Shown piece by piece: positions 5,537 to 5,565 of a DNA stretch of 5,565 nucleotides; positions within the stretch are counted from its first letter, which is position 1, and every line of letters starts with the position of its first letter. The position numbers were made by a program, and so were the translations under genes. The stretch is from an uncultured Collinsella sp. (GTDB lineage: Bacteria; Actinomycetota; Coriobacteriia; Coriobacteriales; Coriobacteriaceae): assembly GCA_900548075.1 (NCBI GenBank), contig URJD01000128.1, forward strand, positions 1 to 5,565, in the 5' to 3' direction. The notes under the pieces were generated by a model. That model saw only the letters and a program-made list of their open reading frames with translations, was not told the origin of the DNA and searched no databases.

Positions 5537-5565
5537 TGGTGGGCGTTAGAAGATTTGAACTTCTG
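5537..5565 (-). tRNA. 3' part of a tRNA gene (isotype not readable), cut by the window edge
   Basis: Read on the minus strand, the sequence shows C48, T stem AGAAG (5564-5560), T loop TTCAAAT (5559-5553), T stem CTTCT (5552-5548), acceptor strand AACGCCC (5547-5541), discriminator A (5540) and encoded CCA (5539-5537). All invariant T-loop positions are in place, and a terminator follows. The predicted 5' acceptor strand is GGGCGTT. The anticodon lies beyond the window, so the amino acid cannot be assigned. Confidence 0.88.

Overview
The window is high-GC bacterial DNA carrying mannose-family phosphotransferase (PTS) material, an AlbA_2/HATPase regulator and a DUF5710 protein. This mix fits a gut actinobacterium of the Coriobacteriia (Collinsella or Olsenella type). 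The host is inferred from gene content and base composition only; no marker gene is present.

Left part (1-913). The tail of an unidentified gene ends at 56 and is followed by a strong hairpin terminator (78-124). Immediately after comes a decayed mannose-type PTS gene. The open frame 176-832 starts as subunit IIC and ends as subunit IID, so about 1 kb of an ancestral IIC-IID gene pair has been lost in frame. The first membrane segment of IIC lies just upstream in another frame (132-179), which suggests a one-base deletion near 179. A second terminator (881-913) closes the unit.

Middle (914-2729). An intergenic region of about 350 bp carries two copies of a roughly 75-bp repeat exactly 165 bp apart. 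Each copy is built from GAGAGATA boxes with the same 18-bp and 13-bp spacing and has mirrored half-boxes on its left. A plausible extended -10 promoter lies between the copies. Downstream is an AlbA_2 / HATPase_c_4 / winged-helix protein (1263-2729) of the COG2865 type, probably an autoregulated transcription regulator that uses these boxes.

Right part (2730-5565). An unrecognised 163-aa gene lies on the minus strand. Divergent from it is a 208-aa protein that reads as a free-standing SRA-like (modified-base reader) domain of the kind found in ScoMcrA-type restriction enzymes, with no nuclease attached. It is followed by a 94-aa zinc-ribbon protein. Convergent to that pair is a 228-aa DUF5710 protein with two CxxC motifs. 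The window ends inside a minus-strand tRNA gene, of which the 3' acceptor strand, CCA and T arm are present, followed by its own terminator. The 3536-5294 block beside a tRNA looks like accessory, possibly defence-related, cargo, but no integrase or attachment duplication is visible.
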